The notes under the pieces were generated by a model. It searched no databases. It was not told where the DNA came from and saw only the letters and a list, made by a program, of their open reading frames with translations. Positions 1 to 7,140 of a DNA stretch of 11,869 bases are shown here, in pieces. The position numbers were made by a program, and so were the translations under genes. The stretch's first letter is position 1. The number at the start of each line of letters is the position of its first letter. The DNA comes from Planctomycetales bacterium (lineage in GTDB: Bacteria; Planctomycetota; Planctomycetia; Pirellulales; Thermoguttaceae): the NCBI GenBank assembly GCA_007127495.1, contig SKZG01000049.1, positions 1-11,869 on the forward strand, given 5' to 3'.

Positions 1-1
1 A

Positions 2-1639
2 GACGCGCCGTCATGCCGTTTCGTAACCGGGCAGGACCGCTGGCAGGAGACTGTTGTTGCCGGACGCTTGCCCGGCGTTTCCGACGGCACCATCGTCGTT
101 TGCGTTTTTGCGACCGACGCCGCCGGTGGGCCGCTGCTCGACGAGGATGCCGGCCTGGGCGCCTTGGTGGCGCCCCTTGCCGCCCGGACGGCGGCCGACG
201 CCGCCGAGCGGGCCATCCTGACGACTCGCATCGAGCACCTCCAGGCGGAACACGACACGCTGCGAGCCGCGCATTCCGAGGCCACGGCCAACGCTCTGGA
301 AGAACGCGAAGAACGCCTCCACGCCCAGCAGGAGCATGCCCGACAACTCCAACGCGATATCGCGGAACGCAAACAGGCCGAACTGGCACTCCAACGCCTG
401 CACCTGCAAAACGCAATGATTCTGAATTCGGCCGGCGAGGGGATTTGCGGCATCGACGTGAACGGCCGAGCCATGTTCGTGAATCCGGCTGCCGCGCGCA
501 TGCTTGGCTACCGGCCCGAAGAACTGGTTGGCGACCGGTTGCACGAAAGGATTCACCATAGCCGGGCCGACGGCATGCCCAATGCACCGGAGCAATGCCC
601 GATGTGCCGGGCAGCGAAAGGCCGGTTGGTCGCTCGGGTCGATACCGAAGTCTTCTGGCGTGCCGACGGTATGCCCTTCCCCGTCGAATATATGGCCACC
701 CCCATCAACGAAGGCGGGGAGGTGGTGGGCGCCGTGGTCACCTTTCGCGACATTTCCGAGCAGCGAATGCTCGAAGCGCAGCTCCGTCAGGCGCAAAAAC
801 TTGAATCCATCGGCCAGCTCGCTGCGGGGATTGCCCACGAAATCAATACGCCCACCCAGTATATCGGCGATAATACCCGGTTCCTGGGCGATTCGTTTGC
901 CGGTCTGGGCAATCTGCTGAATCGGTACGCACGGCTGCTCGAGGCGGCCAAATCGGGCAGCGTCACCGAGCCGCTGATCGACGAAGTCGAGCGCGCGGCG
1001 GCCGAGGCCGACCTGGATTTCGTCATCCGCGAAATCCCCGCGGCCATCCGCCAGTCGCTCGACGGCGTGGCGCAAGTGGCAAAGATTGTGCGATCCATGA
1101 AGGAGTTTTCGCATCCCGGCGGCGACGAAAAGCAGGCGATCGACCTGAACCAAGCCATCTCCAGCACGCTGACGGTTTCGCGAAACGAATGGAAGTACCT
1201 GGCCGACGTGGTGACCGACCTTGACGAGTCGCTGCCGCATGTCACCTGTTTGCCCAGCGACTTCAATCAGGTGATGCTCAACCTCATCGTGAACGCCGCT
1301 CATGCCATTGGCGACCGATTGGGCCCGGAGCCGGACGGGAAAGGGACCATTACCGTGCGCACCCGCCGCGAAGGCCCGCTGGCTGAAGTGCGCGTGGCCG
1401 ATACGGGCACGGGCATCTCGCCGGCGATTCGCAATCGTGTATTCGATCCGTTCTTCACCACGAAGCAGGTTGGGCGAGGAACCGGTCAAGGGCTGGCCAT
1501 TGTCCATTCCATTATTACGGAACGGCATGGGGGCACCATCCATTTAGAAACCGAACTTGGTCGCGGGACCGAGTTCATTGTGCGGCTCCCCATTGAGCCG
1601 AAGGAGGTGCGAAGTGCAAAGATTCCTGTTCGTCGATGA
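2..1639 (+). CDS. PAS-domain sensor histidine kinase, 5' end outside the window
   Basis: This is a cytoplasmic histidine kinase that autophosphorylates on a histidine and passes the phosphate to receiver domains. The frame is open to the left edge, so the gene starts upstream; the TTG at 68 is only an internal codon. The order is: an unrecognised segment (to about 205), a Glu/Arg/Gln-rich coiled coil (about 206-415), a PAS domain (about 416-770) containing IHHSRADG and a CPMC pair (596-607), a HisKA-type H box GIAHEINTPTQYIGDN with the phospho-acceptor His at 836-838, and a HATPase_c domain with N box NLIVNAAHAI (from 1280), G1 box DTGTGIS (from 1400) and a GRGTGQGLA glycine loop. No membrane segment is visible in the part present. 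The 3' end overlaps the next gene by 26 bases, so the two are probably co-translated and the receiver-HDOD protein is a likely partner. The kinase call is firm. The signal sensed and the N-terminal domain are unknown. Confidence 0.93.
   Translation, partial: DAPSCRFVTGQDRWQETVVAGRLPGVSDGTIVVCVFATDAAGGPLLDEDAGLGALVAPLAARTAADAAERAILTTRIEHLQAEHDTLRAAHSEATANALEEREERLHAQQEHARQLQRDIAERKQAELALQRLHLQNAMILNSAGEGICGIDVNGRAMFVNPAAARMLGYRPEELVGDRLHERIHHSRADGMPNAPEQCPMCRAAKGRLVARVDTEVFWRADGMPFPVEYMATPINEGGEVVGAVVTFRDISEQRMLEAQLRQAQKLESIGQLAAGIAHEINTPTQYIGDNTRFLGDSFAGLGNLLNRYARLLEAAKSGSVTEPLIDEVERAAAEADLDFVIREIPAAIRQSLDGVAQVAKIVRSMKEFSHPGGDEKQAIDLNQAISSTLTVSRNEWKYLADVVTDLDESLPHVTCLPSDFNQVMLNLIVNAAHAIGDRLGPEPDGKGTITVRTRREGPLAEVRVADTGTGISPAIRNRVFDPFFTTKQVGRGTGQGLAIVHSIITERHGGTIHLETELGRGTEFIVRLPIEPKEVRSAKIPVRR
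1601..1608 (+). promoter_or_regulatory. Shine-Dalgarno site for the receiver-HDOD gene
   Basis: AAGGAGGT lies five bases before a GTG at 1614, inside the end of the upstream kinase gene. It fixes the start of the receiver-HDOD protein at 1614. From there the protein opens directly with the receiver's first strand and acidic pair (RFLFVDDE). An in-frame TTG at 1557 would add 19 residues that fit no receiver domain. Confidence 0.85.
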
Positions 1640-2807
1640 CGAACCGAAACTGCTCAATGGACTGAGACGCATGCTACACAGCCTGCGAAGCGAATGGGCG
1701 ATGGAATTCGTGGAAAGCGGCCCTGAAGCGCTCCAATGCCTGGCCGAACGTCGGTTTGACGTCGTTGTTTCCGACATGCGGATGCCGGGGATGGACGGCT
1801 CCGAACTGTTAAGGAACGTTCGGGAGCGCTTCCCGACGACGGTGCGTCTGATTCTTTCGGGCCAGTGCGACCGGCGCGCGGTGCTGAAGGCGATCGGCCC
1901 CGCCCACCAGTTCCTTACGAAGCCCTGTAACTCCGAAACGCTTAAAGGAGCCCTTAGCCGTGCCTGCCGGCTTGGCAACTGCATGTCGGATCCCGAGGCG
2001 CAAGAACTGGCTTCGCGAGTCGAAGCGCTTCCCAGTTTGCCGGAAAGCCTGGGCAGCCTGACAGCCGCACTGGAGGCCGCCGAGGGCTGCATGGATCAGG
2101 CCGGGCGCGTCGTTGCCGGCGACCCCGGCATGGCGGCGCGCGTCCTGCAATTGGTCAACTCAGGCTACTTCGGCAGTCCGCAACCGCTCGTCAATCCGCG
2201 CCGCGCCGCCGGCCTTTTGGGCCAGGAGCGGCTGAGCGAGTTGGCTGCAGTAGGCAACGTGTTCATCGCGCCCCCACTCGCTGAGCCCTACATGTCGTGG
2301 CTTGCCTCGGCAGTCGACCATTGCCGGACCGTGGCAGAGGTTGCCTTGCGCATCGCCCAAGTGGAAACGAACTGCCCGGACCTGATCGCCGACGCTCGCT
2401 GGGGTGGCTTGCTGCACGACGTGGGAAGGCTCGTACTCATTCAGCAGGTGCCCGGCCGGTACGCCGACCTATTGGCCGCCGGTGACGACAATGACGATCG
2501 TTGCACGTTCGAACGGCAAACGTGCGGCGCCGACCATGCCGCCCTCGGCGCCTACCTGCTATCCCTGTGGGGGCTTCCGGACTCGCTGGTCCGCATTGCG
2601 GCCATGCACCACACGCCCGCCATATCGGAAGACTGCGGCTTCACGGCGTTGACGGCCGTTCACGCTGCCAATGCCTTATGTCGCCAGCCATCCGGACGAC
2701 ACTGCAAGTTGGACAATGCCTACCTTGAACGGATCGGCAAAGCCGACCGCGTCAGCGTCTGGGCCGAGCTGTGCCGCTCGGCCGCATGGGAAGGAGCAAC
2801 GGCATGA
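1614..2807 (+). CDS. Response regulator with C-terminal HDOD domain
   Basis: A 397-residue protein of two parts. Residues 3-118 are a CheY-like receiver with acidic pair D8/D9, phospho-acceptor D54 (VVVSDMRMPGMDG), switch residue S82 (LILSG) and K103 (FLTKPC). From about 130 to 345 is an HDOD domain. It shows the usual start (LPSLPESLGSLTAAL), a repeated-cycle segment (VVAGDPGMAARVLQLVNSGYFG), LLHDVGRLVL with H268/D269, DHAALGAYLLSLWGLP, and H332/H333. HDOD proteins resemble HD hydrolases but are generally regarded as non-catalytic regulatory modules that act by protein contact. The start is GTG at 1614, after a strong ribosome site. The gene overlaps the kinase upstream by 26 bases and the next gene by ATGA (4 bases). 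The inferred role is to receive phosphate from a neighbouring kinase and signal through the HDOD domain. The target is unknown. Confidence 0.93.
   Translation: MQRFLFVDDEPKLLNGLRRMLHSLRSEWAMEFVESGPEALQCLAERRFDVVVSDMRMPGMDGSELLRNVRERFPTTVRLILSGQCDRRAVLKAIGPAHQFLTKPCNSETLKGALSRACRLGNCMSDPEAQELASRVEALPSLPESLGSLTAALEAAEGCMDQAGRVVAGDPGMAARVLQLVNSGYFGSPQPLVNPRRAAGLLGQERLSELAAVGNVFIAPPLAEPYMSWLASAVDHCRTVAEVALRIAQVETNCPDLIADARWGGLLHDVGRLVLIQQVPGRYADLLAAGDDNDDRCTFERQTCGADHAALGAYLLSLWGLPDSLVRIAAMHHTPAISEDCGFTALTAVHAANALCRQPSGRHCKLDNAYLERIGKADRVSVWAELCRSAAWEGATA
2791..2796 (+). promoter_or_regulatory. Shine-Dalgarno site deciding the start of the second response regulator
   Basis: AAGGAG lies seven bases before the ATG at 2804. 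It supports that start over the in-frame GTG at 2771, which would prepend eleven non-receiver residues. The ATG overlaps the stop of the previous gene (ATGA), the usual sign of translational coupling. Confidence 0.8.
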
Positions 2808-4006
2808 CCGAACGTATTCTTTGCATCGACGACGACCCGAACATCCTCCAGGCGTACCAGCGTGCGCTCCGGAAGCGGTTTCACATTGAACCAGCGCTCG
2901 GCGGCGAAGAGGCGCTGGAAGCCGTGCGCCACCAAGGCCCGTATGCCGTCGTCGTGGCCGACATGCGCATGCCGGGCCTCAGCGGCGTCGAGGTTCTGGC
3001 CCAAGTGAAGGAAATCGCCCCCGATACGGTCCGTATGATGCTTACCGGCAACGCCGACCAACAGACCGCGCTCGAAGCGGTCAACCGGGGGCACGTGTTC
3101 CGCTTCATGACCAAGCCTTGCCCGCCCGACGAGTTCGCCCAGTTCCTCGAAGCGGGCATCGAGCAGTACCGGCTGATCCGGGCGGAACGCGACCTGATGT
3201 CGAAGACACTCGGCGGCTGCATCAAGGTGCTCACCGACGTGCTGGCCGCGGTGAACCCAGCGGCGTTTGGGCGTGCGTCGCGCGTGGCCCGGCTGGTGAA
3301 CGACATTGCGGTCGAACTGGGCGTCGAGGACGGCTGGCGTATGCGCATTGCCGCAATGCTTTCTCAGGTAGGCTGTGTTTCCGTGCCGGAGGAGACGCTC
3401 GCAAAGGTGTTCCGCGGCCAGGAGCTTTCGCGCATCGAGGCCGAGCAATATGCGGCCTATCCGGCGCTGGGTCGGGAAATGCTCGAGAATATCCCGCGTC
3501 TGGAGCCCGTGGCCGAGATCATCGGCTACCAGGAACATCCGTACGAAGGGACGGGCCCCGACGACCCGATGCACGGCGAGCAAATCCCGCTGGGCAGCCG
3601 CGTGCTGAAGGTCGCGCTCGATTTCGACGCCCTCGTCCATGGCGGATACTCCGAAGATATGGCCATGGCCAGGATGCACGATCGTCACGGGCTCTACGAC
3701 CCTCGCGTGGTCGAGACCTTGGGGAAGGTTCTGCGCATCGAACAGACGTGTGTCATCCGGCAGGTGAAGGTCTCGCAACTTGCCGATGGAATGTTCCTCG
3801 CCGATGACGTGCGGACGATGCAAGGTACGTTGCTGTGTGCCAAGGGGCAGGAAATGACCGCCTCGATGCGAGCCCGACTGCGCAATTACGTGGCCAACGT
3901 GGGACTCAGCGCGCCCATCAAGGTATTCGTTCGCACCGACGCCTTGAAAGAAGCTGTTGCGCTGGAACGCAAGCCAATCGAAAGGCCCGAACGAAGGCAA
4001 TTGTAA
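2804..4006 (+). CDS. Response regulator with degenerate HD-GYP-like domain
   Basis: A 400-residue protein. Residues 3-118 are a receiver with D9-D11, phospho-acceptor D53 (VVVADMRMPGLSG), T81 (MMLTG) and K104 (FMTKPC). Residues about 135-320 follow the HD-GYP layout of RpfG-type cyclic-di-GMP phosphodiesterases: a sequence like LAALLHDIGK is replaced by AAMLSQVGC (S187, Q188, C191); the later histidine is Y219 (YPALG); the paired histidines read YQEH (242-245); and GYP is reduced to GTGP (249-252). The frame residues GEQIPLGSRVLKVALDFDAL are kept. The family fold is therefore likely but the metal-binding histidines and aspartate are gone, so hydrolase activity is not expected. A C-terminal segment (about 325-385, LADGMFLADDVRTMQG) resembles an extension often seen in these regulators. 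The gene overlaps its neighbours by 4 and 1 bases. The inferred role is a phosphorylation-controlled adaptor or a binder of a ligand or partner. Confidence 0.9.
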   Translation: MTERILCIDDDPNILQAYQRALRKRFHIEPALGGEEALEAVRHQGPYAVVVADMRMPGLSGVEVLAQVKEIAPDTVRMMLTGNADQQTALEAVNRGHVFRFMTKPCPPDEFAQFLEAGIEQYRLIRAERDLMSKTLGGCIKVLTDVLAAVNPAAFGRASRVARLVNDIAVELGVEDGWRMRIAAMLSQVGCVSVPEETLAKVFRGQELSRIEAEQYAAYPALGREMLENIPRLEPVAEIIGYQEHPYEGTGPDDPMHGEQIPLGSRVLKVALDFDALVHGGYSEDMAMARMHDRHGLYDPRVVETLGKVLRIEQTCVIRQVKVSQLADGMFLADDVRTMQGTLLCAKGQEMTASMRARLRNYVANVGLSAPIKVFVRTDALKEAVALERKPIERPERRQL

Positions 4007-6174
4007 TGGATTCCTCCCCCACTCGCGTTCTGGTGATTGACGATGATGCGTCCATCCTCAATCTGTTCCGGGCCGTGCTTGGGACAGCGCGGGCCCACCC
4101 CGAAACCGACCTGGTGCCGCTCACAAGTGCAAGCCCGGCCGGCCACATGTCCAGTAACCCAGAGTGCCTCGACACGGCGCTATCCGGGGTCGAAGGAGTG
4201 CGGCTGTGCGAACGCGCCTATCGCGCGGGCCGCCCCTACGCCATCGCCTTCGTCGACCTGAGGATGGCGGGCATGGACGGCATCGAAACCACCCGCCGGC
4301 TGTGGGCCGTGGATCCGTCTTTGCTCGTGGTTACGATGACCGGCTCAGAGAAGGCCCTGCGCATCGCCGAGTGGGCGGAGTTTGCGCAAAGCGATCGGCT
4401 TCTCTCGTTGCACAAGCCGCTTCACCCAGTCGAGATTCGCCAAGTCGCTCGGTTCCTCGACCGACGCAAGCGGGCCGAGGATGCGCTTCAGCGACGCACC
4501 ACGGAACTGGACGAGCGTATCAAGGAGCTGCACTGCCTGCACGCCGTTTCACGATTGATGGAAGACGTGGACAAGCCTTTGGCCGAACTGCTGACTGCCA
4601 TTGCCGTACAGATTCCGAACGGCTTTCAGTGTCCCGAGCGCGTTTCAGCCCGCATTGTGCTGCACGACAAGGTTTACGCATGCGGCGACTTTCACGAAAC
4701 GCCGTGGAAGCTCGCATCGCCTGTCATGTTCGACGGCGAGTTTATCGGAGCATTGGAGGTGTGCTGTCTTGAGGAGTCGCCGGGCGACGTGGAAACACCG
4801 TTTCTTCAGGAAGAGCAGACGCTCATGGAAGACGTTGCCAAGCGACTGGGCGACTTCATAGGCCGGCACAAGGCCGAAGAGAGGCTACGCCTGAGCGAAG
4901 AACGGCACCGGGCCCTTTTTGAGAGTTCGCGGGACGCCATCATGGCCACCGACGTGGCCACCGGAAAGGTCACCGCCGTGAATCCCGCGGCTCTCGCGCT
5001 GTTCGGCACGGCGAATTTGCAGCAATTCCTGCAGATGGCTCCGTGGGACTTGTCGCCGCCTTGTCAGCCCGATGGACGGCCGTCGCGCGAGAAAGCCAAG
5101 GAGATGATCGAGCAGGCCATACGCGACGGCAGCGCCTACTTCGAGTGGCGGCACAAGCGCCTCGACGGGACCGAGTTCCCATCCACGGTGCTGCTGACCC
5201 CACTCCAACTGGACGGCCAAGTGCGCGTTCAAGCCACCGTACGCGATATTACCGAACAGAAACGCATGCAAGCCGAGTTGGCCCAGATGCAGCGGATGGA
5301 GGCGATCGGGCAGTTGGCGGCCGGAATCGCCCATGAAATCAACACCCCTACCCAGTACATCGGCGACAATATCCGGTTTCTTGGCGATGCGTTTCGGGAC
5401 GCATCCCACATATTCGAGACGTTGCAGCGGCTCGTGGATTCCGATGCCCAAATGAATGCGGAACCTTTCGAACGCCTGCGCGCCGCGGCGCGCGCGGCCG
5501 ACGTGACCTATCTGATCGGCGAGATACCGCGCGCCGTCGAACAATCACTGGAAGGCGTCGAGTGTGTGGCTGAAATTGTCCGCGCGATGAAGGATTTTTC
5601 GCATCCTGGGAGCGAAAGAAAGGTGGCGGTCGACTTGAATCGGGCCGTCCAGAGTACGCTCACGGTTTGCCGCAACGAATGGAAATACGTAGCCGATCTG
5701 GTGACCGATTTCGACCCGGCGATGCCGCCGGTGCCGTGCCTCCCCGGCGAGCTGAATCAGGCAATCCTCAACATGGTCATCAATGCGGCGCACGCGATCG
5801 CCGAGAAAGCGGAAACAGACGGCGAAAAGGGCACCATCACGGTTCGCACCCGGCGCAACGGCGATTCTGCTGAAATCCATATTCAGGATACCGGCACCGG
5901 CATACCCGAGCGCGTGCAACAGAAAATCTTCGATCTGTTCTTCACCACGAAGGCGATCGGCCAAGGGACCGGCCAAGGGCTCACCATGGCGCGGTCCATC
6001 ATCGTCGACAAACACAGCGGCACGGTCGAGTGCCAAAGCGAGTTGGGCCGCGGCACGACCTTTATCGTCCGGTTGCCGCTCGACTCGGAACCTGACGAAA
6101 CGGAGGTTAGAGCGGTCCCAGCCGGCGAGCAACCGACTCTGGCCTATTGCCCGCCGGCGCAGTGTACGGCCTGA
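4006..6174 (+). CDS. Hybrid sensor histidine kinase (REC-GAF-like-PAS-HisKA-HATPase)
   Basis: A 722-residue cytoplasmic kinase with an N-terminal receiver. Receiver residues 7-150 show acidic D12-D14, D84 (IAFVDLRMAGMDG), T112 and K137 (LHKP), with an insert of about 30 residues (27-63) after the first helix. Residues about 172-285 form a GAF-like sensor module (IKELHCLHAVSRLMED, IPNGFQCPE, GALEVCCLEESP). A PAS domain spans about 295-420 (EERHRALFESSRDAIMATD, VRDITEQKRM). HisKA follows, with H box GIAHEINTPTQYIGDN and phospho-acceptor H443. The HATPase_c has an N box around N589/N593, G1 box DTGTGIP from D628 and the loop GQGTGQGLT. The start ATG at 4006 shares its A with the TAA of the previous gene and has a weak GAAGG upstream; the longer in-frame reading from 3835 overlaps the previous gene and is unlikely. 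The N-terminal receiver suggests it can be tuned by another kinase, probably the one at the left edge. Confidence 0.93.
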   Translation: MDSSPTRVLVIDDDASILNLFRAVLGTARAHPETDLVPLTSASPAGHMSSNPECLDTALSGVEGVRLCERAYRAGRPYAIAFVDLRMAGMDGIETTRRLWAVDPSLLVVTMTGSEKALRIAEWAEFAQSDRLLSLHKPLHPVEIRQVARFLDRRKRAEDALQRRTTELDERIKELHCLHAVSRLMEDVDKPLAELLTAIAVQIPNGFQCPERVSARIVLHDKVYACGDFHETPWKLASPVMFDGEFIGALEVCCLEESPGDVETPFLQEEQTLMEDVAKRLGDFIGRHKAEERLRLSEERHRALFESSRDAIMATDVATGKVTAVNPAALALFGTANLQQFLQMAPWDLSPPCQPDGRPSREKAKEMIEQAIRDGSAYFEWRHKRLDGTEFPSTVLLTPLQLDGQVRVQATVRDITEQKRMQAELAQMQRMEAIGQLAAGIAHEINTPTQYIGDNIRFLGDAFRDASHIFETLQRLVDSDAQMNAEPFERLRAAARAADVTYLIGEIPRAVEQSLEGVECVAEIVRAMKDFSHPGSERKVAVDLNRAVQSTLTVCRNEWKYVADLVTDFDPAMPPVPCLPGELNQAILNMVINAAHAIAEKAETDGEKGTITVRTRRNGDSAEIHIQDTGTGIPERVQQKIFDLFFTTKAIGQGTGQGLTMARSIIVDKHSGTVECQSELGRGTTFIVRLPLDSEPDETEVRAVPAGEQPTLAYCPPAQCTA

Positions 6175-6194
6175 ATATCGTAAGCATCAGCAAC

Positions 6195-6271
6195 GAAATA
6201 ACTGTCCGATGTCCCCTCTCCCTCGGTGGGAGAGGGTAGGGTGAGGGGGAAGAAGGAGCGACAGTTATTTC
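6195..6271. repeat. Palindromic MITE/REP-like element with 12-bp terminal inverted repeats
   Basis: The ends are exact inverted repeats: GAAATAACTGTC (6195-6206) and GACAGTTATTTC (6260-6271). Inside is a perfect 9-bp stem, CCCTCTCCC (6214-6222) against GGGAGAGGG (6228-6236), with loop TCGGT, followed by TAGGGTGAGGGG. I recognise this core as a sequence scattered through many bacterial genomes; its reverse strand gives the familiar spurious peptide SPYPLPPRERG. The structure fits a non-autonomous mobile repeat or a REP-type palindrome. No target-site duplication is evident. It fills most of the 135-base gap between the hybrid kinase and the last receiver gene and could form an RNA hairpin that lowers read-through or protects upstream mRNA. 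No transposase is present in the window. Confidence 0.8.
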
Positions 6272-6296
6272 TTCGCCGATCCTCAACATGGAATTG

Positions 6297-6303
6297 AAGG
6301 AGA
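6297..6303 (+). promoter_or_regulatory. Shine-Dalgarno site for the last response regulator
   Basis: AAGGAGA ends six bases before the ATG at 6310. It lies just outside the palindromic repeat, so translation of this gene has its own well-placed ribosome site. Confidence 0.75.
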
Positions 6304-6309
6304 CCTGCC

Positions 6310-6987
6310 ATGGATCCCATTGTGCTACTTGTCGACGACGACAGCAATCTGCTGCACGGGCTGGTGCGCATATTGCGACGCCAACCGTTTCAGCTTTACA
6401 CGGCCCGTTCCGGCGAGGAAGCCGTCGCCATTATCAAGGCCCGCCCGGTCGACGTCCTGGTGGCCGATCACAGGATGCCGGGCATTTCGGGCAACGACCT
6501 GGTGGCCTGGGTGGCAAAACACGCTCCTGACGTCATGCGAATCGTGCTCACCGGACATGCCACGACGGACGGTGTCATCCGCGCCGTCAATGAAGGGCGG
6601 GTGTTCCAATACTTCACAAAGCCGTGCTCCGAGGTCGATTTGGCCATCGCCATTCATAAAGCCTTGGATTATCGGCACCTCGCGCGGGAAAACCGGCGGC
6701 TGGCCGAGGAAGGGCGCCAGTGGCGCGAACAGCGCCGCGAAGTTCGAGGACGGATCGATCGCGTCCGGCAGTTCCTTGCCGGTCCATTGCGCCGCCGGCT
6801 GGCATGGCTTAGCCATTGGTGCCATGCCGAGCCACCCGAGGAGCCGGCACGGTCGGACGCCGACGCCTGCCAACTCGTCGACCAAGCCCTCGAATTGCTC
6901 GACGAAACCCAGCATATTGTCACCGAACTTCGGGCCGACCCGAGCCTGTGCTGTGCCGTGGGCGCCACGGTGGTTGAAACATCGTGA
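6310..6987 (+). CDS. Response regulator with unrecognised helical C-terminal tail
   Basis: A 225-residue protein. Residues 3-120 are a complete receiver with D9-D11, phospho-acceptor D53 (VLVADHRMPGISG), T81 (IVLTGHAT) and K104 (YFTKPC). Its sequence is of the same RpfG-like receiver type as the two other response regulators in the cluster. Residues about 122-165 are Arg/Glu-rich and probably coiled coil (ENRRLAEEGRQWREQRREV). A short Pro/Glu linker (about 176-186) follows, then a second predicted helix (VDQALELLDETQHIVTEL). I see no DNA-binding, HD, GGDEF or HPt signature. The protein may be a phosphate sink, a dimerising regulator, or a receiver that has lost a larger output domain. It lies 135 bases after the hybrid kinase, in the same direction, and is either the last gene of that operon or separately expressed. 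Confidence 0.88.
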   Translation: MDPIVLLVDDDSNLLHGLVRILRRQPFQLYTARSGEEAVAIIKARPVDVLVADHRMPGISGNDLVAWVAKHAPDVMRIVLTGHATTDGVIRAVNEGRVFQYFTKPCSEVDLAIAIHKALDYRHLARENRRLAEEGRQWREQRREVRGRIDRVRQFLAGPLRRRLAWLSHWCHAEPPEEPARSDADACQLVDQALELLDETQHIVTELRADPSLCCAVGATVVETS

Positions 6988-7140
6988 TCCGTGCGCACCG
7001 TGCCTGGTGGCGGTGTATCTGTTACGCATGGCCGTGAGGGTTATGAACGGCGCAATCGTTGCCACTGGCGCGTGTGGTTCTGTTCCGTGCAATGCGGCCT
7101 GGGGGGATCGTGCGGTATCGTTGAGAAGGATTCTGCGGGC
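6988..7140. other. Non-coding stretch with no recognised element
   Basis: The first part of the 337-base gap before the peptidase gene. Short reading frames cross it (for example from the ATG at 7028), but none has a ribosome site or a recognisable product, and they run on into the peptidase promoter and leader. A small palindrome, GTGCGCAC, is at 6991-6998. No convincing terminator with a T-run follows the last response regulator. Confidence 0.6.

Noticed and set aside
11..1543. Minus-strand open frame of 510 codons opposite the first kinase
   Set aside because: The + strand encodes PAS, HisKA and HATPase motifs throughout. The minus frame has no domain and is a codon-bias shadow.
2720..4000. 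Minus-strand open frame opposite the second response regulator
   Set aside because: Same reason: the + strand shows a full receiver and HD-like layout, and the antisense product is His/Arg-rich without motifs.
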